Positions 39,653-50,043 are shown, counted from the first letter of the stretch. The stretch is DNA of 64,000 nucleotides from JBBRHQ01 sp963840235 (GCA_963840235.1 CAWIYC010000002.1:186001-250000); one strand, 5' to 3'. A program made the numbers and translations. The notes: a model not told the origin generated them from the letters alone.

Positions 39653-41653
39653 CTAGTTCGTGGTCGTTGCCGCCGGAGCTGCTCCTGCGGATGCGGGCGC
39701 GGCGGCGGAGATCGCCTCCGCGGTGCGGTGAGCAAGGGCCATTATCGAGATCATCGGGTTCGTGCCGGAGGAGGTCGGGAAGGCGCTGGCGTCGCCGATC
39801 CAGACCCCCGGGGTGTCGTGTAGCTCGCCCCAGGGCCCGGCGACGCTGGTCTCCGGGTCGCTGCCCATGCGGCAGCTGCCCATCTGGTGGGCGGAGAAGA
39901 GGCGGTGCCCGCCGAATCCCAGCGGCACCCGCTGGGCACGGGCGATGAACTGCTCGAGGTCGTCCCCGCGCCGCCATGGCGCCAGCCCCGCCGCCAGCGA
40001 GCGGATCTCACGGGCGCCGGCGGCCTCGTGGATCCGCACCTGGGCGTCGATGCCGAGCTTGGCGTTGGCGACGTCCACCTCGTCACTGAGGGCGTAGGAA
40101 TGCATTGCCTGGCCGTCGGCGTCGATCGTCACCCGCCCGCGGCCGCGGTCGCGCAGCAGGGCGATCGTGGTCGCGCCGTATGCGTACTGCTCCATCGCCG
40201 CCTTGTGTTCCTCGGCGCTCGTGAACGGAACCGCCGAGGCGCCGATCCCGGTCGTGTACTGCGCCGTCTCGATCAGGAACCCCCAGCCGTCGCCGGTGTC
40301 GGCGAACTCGTCGACGACGCCGGTGTGGGGAGCGCCCCACCAGGCCTGCTGATCCTCGCCGTAGTAGCCGAGCATCGCCGTGCAGGGGTGCAGTCGCAGG
40401 TTCTCGCCCACCGCCGGCCCGCCGATCCCGGAACGCAGCAGCAGCGCCGGCGACTCGAGCGAGCCGCAGGCGACGACGACCTGGGGGGCCCGGACGGTGA
40501 CGGCGGCACTGCGGCCGCTCTCGGGGTCCTCGTAGCGCGCCTCGACCCCGGCAGCGCGGCCAGCCTCGACCAGGACCCTCTGCGCCGCCGTCCGCACCAG
40601 AATCTCGGATCCGGCCTCCGCCGCGTCATTGAGGAAGGTCTTGGTCGTGCTCATCTTCGAGCCGCTGATGTCGCCGAAGCCCATGTAGGCGGCGGTCTCG
40701 GGACTGTAGGCGGCGCGATCGGCGTTGCGGATGACCGTCTCGAACGACCAGCCGAGCCTCTCTGCGCCCTCCTTCATCCGCTGCGTCGGGCCGTTGTAGT
40801 CGCTGCACTCGTCGTTTGCCCCGATCCGCTCCATCACCGCGTCGAGGTGACGCTCATAGGAGGGATCGTCCACGCCCTCGAGCCCGAATTCCCGCCCCCA
40901 CTGCTCCCGCACCCAGGGGGTCGTCCGCAGGCAGTTGGTCCAGTTGATCGTGGTGCCGCCGCCGAGGCCGGCGCCGGCCTGCATCGAGATGTTGCCGTCG
41001 ATCGTCGGCACCGGGCCGCCGCGGTAGTAGAGGTTCTGGAAGGCCCAGAGCTCGAGCATGTTGAAGTCGGACTCGTCGAAATAACCGCCGGCCTCGAGCA
41101 CGACGACCCGGAGGCCGTCGGCGGCGAGGGTGCCGGCGATGACCCCGCCCCCGGCGCCCGATCCGACGACGACGACATCGGCCTCCAGGGTCAGCTCATT
41201 GCCCTCGGGAACGAGCGGTTGAAGCGGCTTCGGCTCAGTCGAGGGTGCGGCGATCGGCCCGGGATAGCCGAAGGTCTTCCAGAAGGGGTTCTGCCCGGTG
41301 GCCGGGTCGGGGATCGCGTAGGCGAGGAAGAGGCTGCCGGCGACCAGAGCCCCCACGCCCGCCGCGGCCTCGGAGCCGAGCAGGGAGATGTTGCGGAGAT
41401 TCTGCTCGCGCGAGAGTTGGGAAGCCCGCTCGAAACCCTGCTCGTGGAGGGCTTCGAGGAGCTCGACCGTCCCCTCGAGCTGCTCCGGGGGCAGCGCGGC
41501 GATCAGGTCGGCGAGGGCGACGTCGGCGCCGACGTCGCTGGCCCGGCGGGCCCAGAAGCCGTCCGGGTCGGGCTCGCGGGGGATGTCCGCCACGACCGTG
41601 TCGCAGATCGCCTTCAGCGTCTGCCGGTGGGCGTCGCTCAACTCGGATGCCAT
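39653..41653 (-). CDS. GMC-family FAD alcohol oxidase (long-chain alcohol oxidase type)
   Basis: The protein has 666 residues. Residues 1-150 form a helical region like gluconate 2-dehydrogenase subunit 3, with a hydrophobic segment (V-G-A-L-V-A-G-S-L-F-L-A-Y) that may dip into the membrane. The FAD Rossmann motif V-V-V-G-S-G-A-G-G-G-V-I-A-G starts near 170, and A-G-A-G-L-G-G-G-T-T-I-N-W-T-N is the GMC signature. H-Q-M-G-S-C-R-M-G and the final S-S-G-T-N-P-M-I-S-I-M-A-L-A are conserved near the C-terminus. This arrangement resembles long-chain fatty alcohol oxidases. The minus-strand leader contains AGGAGGAGC, a strong ribosome site. Confidence 0.88.
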   Translation of the reverse strand: MASELSDAHRQTLKAICDTVVADIPREPDPDGFWARRASDVGADVALADLIAALPPEQLEGTVELLEALHEQGFERASQLSREQNLRNISLLGSEAAAGVGALVAGSLFLAYAIPDPATGQNPFWKTFGYPGPIAAPSTEPKPLQPLVPEGNELTLEADVVVVGSGAGGGVIAGTLAADGLRVVVLEAGGYFDESDFNMLELWAFQNLYYRGGPVPTIDGNISMQAGAGLGGGTTINWTNCLRTTPWVREQWGREFGLEGVDDPSYERHLDAVMERIGANDECSDYNGPTQRMKEGAERLGWSFETVIRNADRAAYSPETAAYMGFGDISGSKMSTTKTFLNDAAEAGSEILVRTAAQRVLVEAGRAAGVEARYEDPESGRSAAVTVRAPQVVVACGSLESPALLLRSGIGGPAVGENLRLHPCTAMLGYYGEDQQAWWGAPHTGVVDEFADTGDGWGFLIETAQYTTGIGASAVPFTSAEEHKAAMEQYAYGATTIALLRDRGRGRVTIDADGQAMHSYALSDEVDVANAKLGIDAQVRIHEAAGAREIRSLAAGLAPWRRGDDLEQFIARAQRVPLGFGGHRLFSAHQMGSCRMGSDPETSVAGPWGELHDTPGVWIGDASAFPTSSGTNPMISIMALAHRTAEAISAAAPASAGAAPAATTTN

Positions 41654-41726
41654 CCTCAGCTCCTCCTGGTCCGTTGGCCGCCTGACCAACCTAGCGCCTG
41701 GGTGCGCTCGCCACCGTCGGATCGGC

Positions 41727-43166
41727 TCAGCTGCCCGCCATCTCCCGGGCCAGGGCGACGAACAGGCGCACCCCGAAGCCGGTGGGGCCGCTGCCGACGT
41801 AGGGGCGGCCGACATCCCAGGCGGTGCCGGCTATGTCGAGGTGCGCCCAGGGCCTGCCTTCGACGAACTCCTCCAGGAAGGAGCCCGCGTAGATCGTCCC
41901 GGCCTTGCGCTTCGCCGCCAGGTTCGTGAGGTCGGCGACGGTCCCCTTGGTCAGCTCCTTGTATTCGGGATGCAGCGGCAGCCGCCAGGCCAGCTCGCCC
42001 GTCTCCTCGGCGGCGCGCTCGACCGCCGAGGCCAGGGCCTCGTCGTTCGAGATCAGCGCCGAGTAGGTCGAGCCGAGGGCGACGAGGACGGCGCCGGTGA
42101 GGGTGGCGATGTCGACGATGCGCTCGGCACCGAGCTCGGCGCAGTAGGCGAGGGCGTCGGCGAGAATCAGCCGCCCCTCGGCGTCGGTGTTGTTGACCTC
42201 GACCGTCTTGCCGTTGTACTGGGTGATGATGTCCCCGGGCTTCACCGCTGTCCCGGAGGGCATGTTCTCGGTCGACGGGATGACGGCGATCAGGTCGATC
42301 GCAAGTCCGAGCTCGGCGATCGCCCCGACGGCCTCCAGCACCGCGGCGGCGCCCGACATGTCCATCTTCATCTCGTGCATCGAGGCACCGGGCTTGAGCG
42401 AGATCCCGCCGGTGTCGAAGGTGACGCCCTTGCCGACCAGCCCCAGGGTCGGGCCGGCACCGCCACCGGCGTAGCGGAGGACGATCAGCACCGGGTCCTC
42501 GGCCGACCCGGCGCTGACGGCCTCGATCCCGCCCATCCCGCGGTCGGCGATCTCCTTGCGGCCGAGGACCTCGGTCGAGACCGATTCGCGCTCGGCGTCT
42601 ATCTGCTCGGCGCGTCGGGCCAGAAAGGAGGGGGTGGCGACGTTGGACGGGAGATCCTGGAGCTCGCGGGCCCGGTTCTGGGCCTCGGCGCAGATCCGCG
42701 CCGTCTCCGCCTCGGCCGAAAGCTCGCCCGGCCCGAGCAGGACCAGCTCCTCGATCTCGCCCGGTTTCTCGTCATCGCTCTCGGAGCTGCGGAAGCGGTC
42801 GAAGCGGTAGCCGGCGAGGATCGTCCCGGTGACGATCGCCGCCGCGGTCCCAGGGGGGTCATCCGACCCGGGCAGCTCCCAGGCGATGGTCCTGGCGCCG
42901 AGCGCCGCGGCCTCGGCAGCGGCGAGCGCCGCAGCCACCCGCGCCCGCTCGGGCTCCATCTCCTCGCGCTTGCCGAGGCCTGCGACGATCGCCCTCGGCG
43001 GCTTCTCGGGGTGCAGCAGGGCGAGCTTGCGGTAGCCGCCCTTCTCGTCCCCTGCTCCACGTGCGCCGGAGAGGGCATCGGGCAGCTCCTCGCCGTCGTA
43101 GAGGCCGGCCACGACAAGGTCGGTGCCGGCGTCAGCGATCGCGCTCTCACGCACCTCCACCCTCAT
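41727..43166 (-). CDS. pepA: Leucyl aminopeptidase (M17 family)
   Basis: A cytosolic two-metal exopeptidase that removes N-terminal residues from peptides. The 479 residues have the variable N-terminal macro-like domain and the catalytic C-terminal domain. Metal and catalytic residues are visible in G-K-G-V-T-F-D-T-G-G-I-S-L-K-P, M-K-M-D-M-S-G-A-A-A-V and the family signature N-T-D-A-E-G-R-L-I-L-A-D-A-L. Length is typical. The ATG at 43166 is preceded on the minus strand by TAGACT at 9 nt. It is divergent from the thiolase gene. Confidence 0.95.
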   Translation of the reverse strand: MRVEVRESAIADAGTDLVVAGLYDGEELPDALSGARGAGDEKGGYRKLALLHPEKPPRAIVAGLGKREEMEPERARVAAALAAAEAAALGARTIAWELPGSDDPPGTAAAIVTGTILAGYRFDRFRSSESDDEKPGEIEELVLLGPGELSAEAETARICAEAQNRARELQDLPSNVATPSFLARRAEQIDAERESVSTEVLGRKEIADRGMGGIEAVSAGSAEDPVLIVLRYAGGGAGPTLGLVGKGVTFDTGGISLKPGASMHEMKMDMSGAAAVLEAVGAIAELGLAIDLIAVIPSTENMPSGTAVKPGDIITQYNGKTVEVNNTDAEGRLILADALAYCAELGAERIVDIATLTGAVLVALGSTYSALISNDEALASAVERAAEETGELAWRLPLHPEYKELTKGTVADLTNLAAKRKAGTIYAGSFLEEFVEGRPWAHLDIAGTAWDVGRPYVGSGPTGFGVRLFVALAREMAGS

Positions 43167-43175
43167 TCGGCGGTG

Positions 43176-43181
43176 AGTCTA
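43176..43181 (-). promoter_or_regulatory. -10-like TAGACT before pepA
   Basis: On the minus strand TAGACT ends 9 nt before the pepA ATG, the same hexamer and spacing as at meaB (35602-35607). A leaderless transcript is inferred. Confidence 0.45.
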
Positions 43182-43285
43182 TGCACTCGCGCTCGCGGTG
43201 GCGGGCCTCGCTATCGTGACCTGCCCGGGCCCCCGGCCCGCCCAGACCAAGCAACCTGACGAATCTCCGGAATAGAAAGGCAGCG

Positions 43286-44470
<1,185 letters not shown>

Positions 44471-44500
44471 CGGTGTCAGTGCAGCCCGCGAGAACCGAGC

Positions 44501-45346
44501 ATGGCAAGGACGCAGGGAGGCCGGCGAAGCGATCGCGCTGACGACGTGCGTGAGCGAGCCGGCCGACCGAGGACGCAGCCAGGCGAAGGTTCGCAGCGGG
44601 CTGCCGCCTTCTTCGATCTCGACAAGACCCTGATGGCGGGTTCGTCGGGGATGCAGTTCGCCAAGGTCGCGACTCGGCGGGGGATCGTCGGCCGCCGCCA
44701 GCTCGCCCGCTGGGCGCTGGACCACCTGCGATACCGGCTGCGTGGGGCGAGCGACGAGCAGACCGCGGAGGTGCTGAAGGTCGCCAGGGAGCTGATCACA
44801 GGGGTGCCCAGCGTCGAGATCGACCGCATGGGTCCCGAGGTGATGGCCGGCATCCTGCCGCGGATCTACCCGCAGATGCTGGACGAGATCAATGCCCACG
44901 CCGACGCCGGCCGGCCGAGCTTCATCGTCAGCGCCGCAGGCAACGGCATCGTCTCCACCCTGGCTCAGGTGCTGGGGATGGAGGGCGGGATCGGAACCCG
45001 CTACGAGGTCGGCGAGGGTGGCGACTTCACCGGCCGCCTCGACGGCCCCTTCGTCTACGGCAAGGGCAAGGTGGAGGCGGTGGACGCCTTCGCCGCCGAG
45101 CACGGGATCAGCCTGGCCGCCTCCTTCGCCTACTCGGACTCGGCATCGGACCTGCCGATGCTGCGCGCCGTGGGCAACCCGATCGCGGTCAACCCGGATC
45201 CGCCCCTGGCGCAGGTGGCCAAGAGCGAGGGCTGGCCGGTGATGCGCTTCGATCGCCTCGGCCGCCGGCTGGGGATCATCTCGGCCGCGCTGCTCGCCGG
45301 GGTGATCGGCGTCGGCGCCTCCCACGTCAGCCGCAGGCGCACCTAG
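44501..45346 (+). CDS. HAD-IB family phosphatase with C-terminal membrane helix
   Basis: HAD motif I is F-F-D-L-D-K-T-L with nucleophile Asp39 and acid Asp41. Motif II is S-F-I-V-S-A-A. Motif III/IV is Y-G-K-G-K ... Y-S-D-S-A-S-D-L-P-M-L. This matches the SerB-like IB subfamily (phosphoserine, phosphorylcholine or lysophosphatidate-type phosphatases). A hydrophobic helix (I-I-S-A-A-L-L-A-G-V-I-G-V-G-A) near 260-275 suggests membrane attachment. The first 33 residues (Arg/Gly-rich, A-R-T-Q-G-G-R) are encoded by the interspersed repeat and look unconserved. No ATG or GTG lies between that part and motif I, except GTG at 44546. Confidence 0.85.
   Translation: MARTQGGRRSDRADDVRERAGRPRTQPGEGSQRAAAFFDLDKTLMAGSSGMQFAKVATRRGIVGRRQLARWALDHLRYRLRGASDEQTAEVLKVARELITGVPSVEIDRMGPEVMAGILPRIYPQMLDEINAHADAGRPSFIVSAAGNGIVSTLAQVLGMEGGIGTRYEVGEGGDFTGRLDGPFVYGKGKVEAVDAFAAEHGISLAASFAYSDSASDLPMLRAVGNPIAVNPDPPLAQVAKSEGWPVMRFDRLGRRLGIISAALLAGVIGVGASHVSRRRT
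44503..44598 (+). repeat. Structured interspersed repeat, copy A
   Basis: Conserved boxes at 44503-44523 (begins GGCAAGGACGCAGG), 44561-44579 (GGCCGACCGAGGACGCAGC) and 44583-44598 recur in reverse orientation at 56292-56215. The first two boxes are identical in both copies; the third matches at 14 of 16 positions. The middle is variable, but in both copies forms a hairpin: here GGCCGGC (44519-44525) with GCCGGCC (44558-44564). This copy supplies the first codons of the HAD gene. Confidence 0.75.
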
Positions 45347-45388
45347 CGCGGCGGCCCGCAGGCCCCCGGAACGACGGCCCGATCATTG

Positions 45389-45473
45389 CTGAACGGCCTC
45401 AGGACCCGGTGGGCGAGGGCCTTCAGCGGCGGCTGAAGGGTTTCGGTGCCCCTGGGTGCTGAAAGCGTTCAGC
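45389..45473 (+). promoter_or_regulatory. Cluster of three related palindromes upstream of the mutase gene
   Basis: Three sites share CTGAA/TTCAG half-sites: CTGA-N6-TCAG (45389-45402), CTTCAGC-N4-GCTGAAG (45421-45438) and GCTGAA-N4-TTCAGC (45458-45473). The last ends 8 nt before a TAGACT hexamer. Such spacing suggests cooperative repressor or activator binding. The regulator is unknown. Confidence 0.55.
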
Positions 45474-45481
45474 GGCGGCAA

Positions 45482-45487
45482 CTAGAC
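45482..45487 (+). promoter_or_regulatory. -10-like TAGACT before the mutase large-subunit gene
   Basis: TAGACT ends 8 nt before the ATG at 45496, implying transcription start at or beside the start codon. The -35 region coincides with the third palindrome. Confidence 0.5.
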
Positions 45488-45495
45488 TGCGGTCG

Positions 45496-47103
45496 ATGGC
45501 GGTGGAGCCCCACTCCCTCGAGCGCGACGTGGAGTTCAGCACCCTCTCCGGGCACCCGGTGAAGCCCCTCTACGGCCCCGAGGACGGTCCCGCCGACCCC
45601 GAGGCGAGCCTCGGGGTGCCGGGCTCATACCCGTTCACCCGGGGGCCATATGAGTCGATGTACCGCGGGCGCCTGTGGACGATGCGCCAGTTCGCCGGCT
45701 TCGGCACGGTGGAGGAGACCAACGAGCGCTTCCACTACCTGCTCGAACACGGCCAGCAGGGCCTCTCGGTCGCCTTCGACATGCCGACGCTGATGGGCTA
45801 CGACTCCGACCACGCCCGGTCGGAGGGCGAGGTGGGCCGCGAGGGGGTCGCCGTCGACAGTCTCGACGACATGAGCCGCCTGTTCGAGGGCATCCCCCTG
45901 GCCGAGGTCTCGACCTCGATGACGATCAACGCCCCGGCGGCGATCCTGCTCGCCTTCTACCTGCTCGCCGCCGAGGCGCAGGGAACGCCACCAGAGGGCC
46001 TGGCAGGGACGATCCAGACCGACATCCTCAAGGAATACATCGCCCAGAAGGAGTGGTGCTTCCCGATCGACCACGCCATGCGCCTGGTCACCGACATGGT
46101 CGAGTTCTGCGCCGCGCAGATGCCCCGCTGGCACCCGATCTCGATCTCCGGCTACCACATCCGCGAGGCCGGCTCGACCGCCGCCCAGGAGCTTGCCTTC
46201 ACCCTCAAGGACGGTTTCACCTACGTCGAATCTGCAATCGAGCGCGGCCTCGACGTCGACGACTTCGCCCCCCGGCTCTCCTTCTTCTTCAACGCCCACA
46301 TCGACTTCTTCGAGGAGATCGCCAAGTACCGCGCCGCCCGCAGGATCTGGGCGAGGGAGATGCGCGAGCGCTACGGGGCCAAGCGCCCCGAGTCGATGCG
46401 GATGCGCTTCCACACCCAGACGGCCGGTGTCAGCCTGACCGCGCAGCAGCCGCTGAACAACGTCGTCCGGACCACGATCGAGGCGCTGGCCGGGGTCATG
46501 GGGGGGACCCAGTCGCTCCACACCAACTCCTACGACGAGGCGCTGGCGCTGCCGACCGAGGGGGCCGTCCGCCTCGCGCTCCGCACCCAGCAGATCATCG
46601 CTTCGGAGTCGGGCGTCGCCAACACGGCCGACCCCCTGGGCGGCTCCTACTTCCTCGAGGCGCTGACCGACGAGATCGAGTCGGCCGCCTACGACTACTT
46701 CTCCCGCATCGACGAGCTCGGCGGCATGATCGAGGCGATCCGCAAGAACTTCCCCCAGCGCGAGATCGCCGAGGCCTCCTTCACCTACCAGCAGGAGCTG
46801 AACGAGCGCAAGCGGATCGTGGTCGGCGTCAACGACTACCACCACGAGGAGGAGGAGGTCGAGATCCTGCGCATCGACCCGGCGCTCGAGCGCAAGCAGA
46901 TCGAGCGCCTTGCGGCGACCCGGGCCGGCCGCGACGGCGCCGAGGTCGAGCGCACTCTTGCCGAGCTGAAGCAGGCGGCCGCATCTGAGCGCAACCTGAT
47001 GGACCCGATCATCGAGGGGGCGCGGGCAGGCGCCACCGAGGGCGAGATGATCAGCGCGATGCAGGAGGTCTTCGGGACCTACACCGAGTCGCCGGTCTTC
47101 TGA
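45496..47103 (+). CDS. icmA: B12-dependent acyl-CoA mutase large subunit, isobutyryl-CoA mutase type
   Basis: This 535-residue protein is the substrate-binding TIM-barrel subunit of the methylmalonyl-CoA mutase family, without the cobalamin domain. The two residues that set substrate choice are informative. Methylmalonyl-CoA mutase has Tyr89 and Arg207 (Propionibacterium numbering). Isobutyryl-CoA mutase has Phe80 and Gln198. Here they are Phe66 (R-Q-F-A-G-F) and Gln184 (Y-I-A-Q-K-E-W), also 118 residues apart. A carboxylated substrate is therefore unlikely, and isobutyryl-CoA/butyryl-CoA interconversion is predicted. F-H-T-Q-T-A-G and Q-S-L-H-T-N-S are conserved. The small subunit is at 50044. 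Confidence 0.9.
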   Translation: MAVEPHSLERDVEFSTLSGHPVKPLYGPEDGPADPEASLGVPGSYPFTRGPYESMYRGRLWTMRQFAGFGTVEETNERFHYLLEHGQQGLSVAFDMPTLMGYDSDHARSEGEVGREGVAVDSLDDMSRLFEGIPLAEVSTSMTINAPAAILLAFYLLAAEAQGTPPEGLAGTIQTDILKEYIAQKEWCFPIDHAMRLVTDMVEFCAAQMPRWHPISISGYHIREAGSTAAQELAFTLKDGFTYVESAIERGLDVDDFAPRLSFFFNAHIDFFEEIAKYRAARRIWAREMRERYGAKRPESMRMRFHTQTAGVSLTAQQPLNNVVRTTIEALAGVMGGTQSLHTNSYDEALALPTEGAVRLALRTQQIIASESGVANTADPLGGSYFLEALTDEIESAAYDYFSRIDELGGMIEAIRKNFPQREIAEASFTYQQELNERKRIVVGVNDYHHEEEEVEILRIDPALERKQIERLAATRAGRDGAEVERTLAELKQAAASERNLMDPIIEGARAGATEGEMISAMQEVFGTYTESPVF

Positions 47104-47158
47104 GCGCGCCCGACGGAGGCCCTTGGCAGTGCGGCGGCGGTTCTGAGATGCTTGTGGC

Positions 47159-50002
47159 GTGAGGGGCCCAGCGCAAACCCGTCGCAGGTGGCTGGTGGCG
47201 CTCGTGCCGGCGGTGGCGGTGGTCTCGGCCGTAGGGATCGCAGTTGCTGTCAACGCCCCGGGCGGGCGGATCGGGCCGAAGAACCACATCCAGCCGACCG
47301 GCCGCAAGCTCGAGCCGGTCGGGAAGATGACCAGGCTTGGGAACCTCTCTACAGGAGGCGCCCTGACGCGGGACGGGAGATTCCTTTGGGCGTTGTCGAG
47401 CGGTCGCGGCCGCAATGACATCCGCATCGTCCTCGTCAGCCCCCGCGGCCACTGTCCGCAGGCAGCGAGGGGCCGCAGGTGCCGGGCAAAACGCGGCCAC
47501 CGGGTCGGGAAGGTCGTACAGCGGATCCCGATGCCCGGCGTCTCCGGCGGGATCGCAATGTCTCCGGACGGCCGTACCGCCTACGTCTCCGGTCTCAAGG
47601 ACTCCGGGCACACCGACCAGCAGGTCTCCTCCAAGGTTCCCGGGCGCGGGGGGGACGTCATCCACGTCCTCAAGATCGACCGCAGCAGCGGGCACGCGAC
47701 TCGCGACGGGGTGATCCCGGTGCCGCCACCGCCGACGGCGACCCCGATCCAGGAGTTCCCACCTTCGACCACGGTCGAGTCTTGGCCTCGAGACCTCGCC
47801 GTCAGTGGCGACGGAAAGACCCTGCTGGCGGCGCTAAATCTCGCCGACGCCGGGGCGATCATCGACACCAAGACGCGCAGCGTCCGCTACGTCAGCATCG
47901 GCCACTACCCCTACGGCGCCGGAATCACGCGCGACGGCCGCTTCGGCCTCTTGACGAGCGAGCCCGAGGGCGCGGTCTACGTCGTCAACCTCGCATCCGG
48001 GAGCGTCATCAAGACGATCCAGGTCGGCTCCCACCTCTCGCACCCCGAGTCGATCGCGATGGACCCGAAGCGCCAGAGGGCATACGTCGCCATCACCAAC
48101 GACGACCAGATCTCGGTCATCGACACGAAGCGGATGCGAGTCCTGCGAACGCTCTCGGTCGCGCGTCCCCAGGGGGAGGGCACCTTCCCCAGCTACGTCA
48201 GCGTCAGCAACGACGGCTGCGATCTGATCTCGGCCGATTCGGGCGAGGACGCGGTCGCGATCTTCTCGCTGTCGAGCAGTGACAAGTGCGACAGCGGCTC
48301 CGGAGGGCATAGTCGACCGGCTAAGCCGTTCAGCCTTGTCGGCCGCATTCCGGTCGCCTCCTACCCGACGGTCGCGGCCGCGACTCCGGGTCGCGGCAGG
48401 CTCGTCTGGGTCTCCGCCCGTGGCCTCGGCGTCGGTCCCAACCCGAAGGGCCCGAACCCAACGCTTCCCGACGACACCGACAACAGCATCAACAGCACCC
48501 AGTACCTGCCGACGCTGGTGACTGGCAGCTCGGGCATCCTGCGGTTTCCCTCGGACTCCAGGATCCGCAAGCTGACGCCGCTCGCGTCGCGGCAGATCGT
48601 CCCGTCCAACAGCCGCAAGGCGCCGGCCGGTACGCCGCTGCGGGCGAACGGGCCGATCAAGCACGTCTTCTTCATCGTCAAGGAGAACCGCACATACGAC
48701 CAGCTTCTCGGCGACGATCCCCGCGGCGACGGCGACCCCGGCCTGACGATCTTCGGCAAGGGCATCACCCCCAACCTGCACGCGCTGGCAAAGCGCTTCC
48801 CGCTGCTCGATCACGTATACGCCGACTCCGAGGCCTCGATCGACGGGCATTACTGGACCGCGGCCGGGGCCGTCTCCGACTATGTCGTCAAGAACTGGCA
48901 CCAGAACTACGCCGACCGCGGCCGTCCCTACGACTTTGGCTCCTACGTCGTCAGCGCGCCGCCGCGGGGCTACGTCTTCGAACGGATGCTCGACGCCGGC
49001 ATCGGCTTCTTCAATTACGGCGAGGCGCTCGCAGGCCTCTCGCCGTTCGGCGACAAGGACCGCACTCCCGATGAGACCGCCACCAACGCCGCGGTCCTGG
49101 CGAAGTCCGACGTCGCCCTATTTGGACCGCCCCCCGGTCCCTGCTACGAGTCCGACCTCTCCAACAGCACCTCCTTCCTTGATGGTAAGCAGGTCTACGA
49201 CTCCTCGCTGCCGCCGGGCGCCCCCGCCGGCTCGCACTCACGGTTCTCCTGCTTCAAATTGATCTTCGAGTCGCAGCTCGCGACCGACTCGGTGCCGACC
49301 TTCAATTACATCGTCCTGCCGAACGACCACACCGAGGGCGTCAGGCCCGGACGCCGCACGCCGAACGCCCAGATCGCGTCCAATGACTACGGCCTCGGTC
49401 AGATCGTCGACGAGATCTCCCACTCCTCGATCTGGGGAAGCTCGCTGATCCTGGTGCAGGAGGACGACTCCCAGGATGGCGCCGACCATGTCGATGCCCA
49501 CCGCATTCCCGCGCTCGCGATCAGCCCCTATACCCGCAAGGGGGCGGTCGTCCACACGCGCTATGACCAGCTCTCGATGCTCCGCACGGCGGAACTCGTG
49601 ATGGGCCTTAAACCGAAGAACCTGGCGGAGGCGCTGGCGGTGCCCATGTACGACGTCTTCCAGAAGGGCGCCGGCAACAGCGCCCCGTATGACGCGATCC
49701 TGCCCGGGGTCGACATGACCGCGGTCAACCCCAACACCCTCGCCAACCGCCGGGCCTCCGCCGGACTGCCGCTGAACTCACTCGATCAGCTGCCACAGCG
49801 AAAGCTCGACGCGATCCTCTGGCACTACGCTCGCGGCAACCGCTCTGCGGTGCCGCCCCCCGGCCCGAACGCGTCGGGACAGGACAGCGCCGGGGCCGAC
49901 CACGCCGAGGGCAACTTCTTCGAGAACCCTGCCAGGGTGGGCAGGCTCCTGGAGCGCGCCTACCTCCGGGCATCTCGCGCCGGGCCTGGCTCCGGACGCT
50001 GA
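47159..50002 (+). CDS. Exported beta-propeller (YncE-like) and phosphoesterase fusion
   Basis: The protein has 947 residues. A signal anchor follows a basic start (R-R-R-W-L-V-A-L-V-P-A-V-A-V-V-S-A-V). Residues of about 55-430 form a YVTN/YncE-type propeller with repeats such as M-S-P-D-G-R-T-A-Y-V-S, V-S-G-D-G-K-T-L-L-A-A and Y-V-A-I-T-N-D-D-Q-I-S-V-I-D. From about 495 comes a phospholipase C/alkaline-phosphatase-superfamily phosphoesterase (V-F-F-I-V-K-E-N-R-T-Y-D-Q-L-L-G-D; H-V-Y-A-D-S-E; Q-E-D-D-S-Q-D-G-A-D-H-V-D-A-H-R). The fusion is known from soil bacteria; the substrate is not. The gene separates the two mutase subunit genes, with 55 and 41 nt gaps. Confidence 0.88.
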   Translation: MRGPAQTRRRWLVALVPAVAVVSAVGIAVAVNAPGGRIGPKNHIQPTGRKLEPVGKMTRLGNLSTGGALTRDGRFLWALSSGRGRNDIRIVLVSPRGHCPQAARGRRCRAKRGHRVGKVVQRIPMPGVSGGIAMSPDGRTAYVSGLKDSGHTDQQVSSKVPGRGGDVIHVLKIDRSSGHATRDGVIPVPPPPTATPIQEFPPSTTVESWPRDLAVSGDGKTLLAALNLADAGAIIDTKTRSVRYVSIGHYPYGAGITRDGRFGLLTSEPEGAVYVVNLASGSVIKTIQVGSHLSHPESIAMDPKRQRAYVAITNDDQISVIDTKRMRVLRTLSVARPQGEGTFPSYVSVSNDGCDLISADSGEDAVAIFSLSSSDKCDSGSGGHSRPAKPFSLVGRIPVASYPTVAAATPGRGRLVWVSARGLGVGPNPKGPNPTLPDDTDNSINSTQYLPTLVTGSSGILRFPSDSRIRKLTPLASRQIVPSNSRKAPAGTPLRANGPIKHVFFIVKENRTYDQLLGDDPRGDGDPGLTIFGKGITPNLHALAKRFPLLDHVYADSEASIDGHYWTAAGAVSDYVVKNWHQNYADRGRPYDFGSYVVSAPPRGYVFERMLDAGIGFFNYGEALAGLSPFGDKDRTPDETATNAAVLAKSDVALFGPPPGPCYESDLSNSTSFLDGKQVYDSSLPPGAPAGSHSRFSCFKLIFESQLATDSVPTFNYIVLPNDHTEGVRPGRRTPNAQIASNDYGLGQIVDEISHSSIWGSSLILVQEDDSQDGADHVDAHRIPALAISPYTRKGAVVHTRYDQLSMLRTAELVMGLKPKNLAEALAVPMYDVFQKGAGNSAPYDAILPGVDMTAVNPNTLANRRASAGLPLNSLDQLPQRKLDAILWHYARGNRSAVPPPGPNASGQDSAGADHAEGNFFENPARVGRLLERAYLRASRAGPGSGR

Positions 50003-50029
50003 GCCCGTCCGCCTTCTCCACCGCCCCTC

Positions 50030-50035
50030 TAAGCT
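50030..50035 (+). promoter_or_regulatory. -10-like TAAGCT before the mutase small-subunit gene
   Basis: TAAGCT ends 8 nt before the ATG at 50044. It suggests the small subunit has its own leaderless promoter rather than depending on the long upstream gene. Confidence 0.4.
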
Positions 50036-50043
50036 CTCGCCCG

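Noticed and set aside
45496..47103. Methylmalonyl-CoA mutase label
   Set aside because: The Tyr/Arg pair needed for the carboxylate substrate is replaced by Phe66/Gln184 at the same 118-residue spacing.
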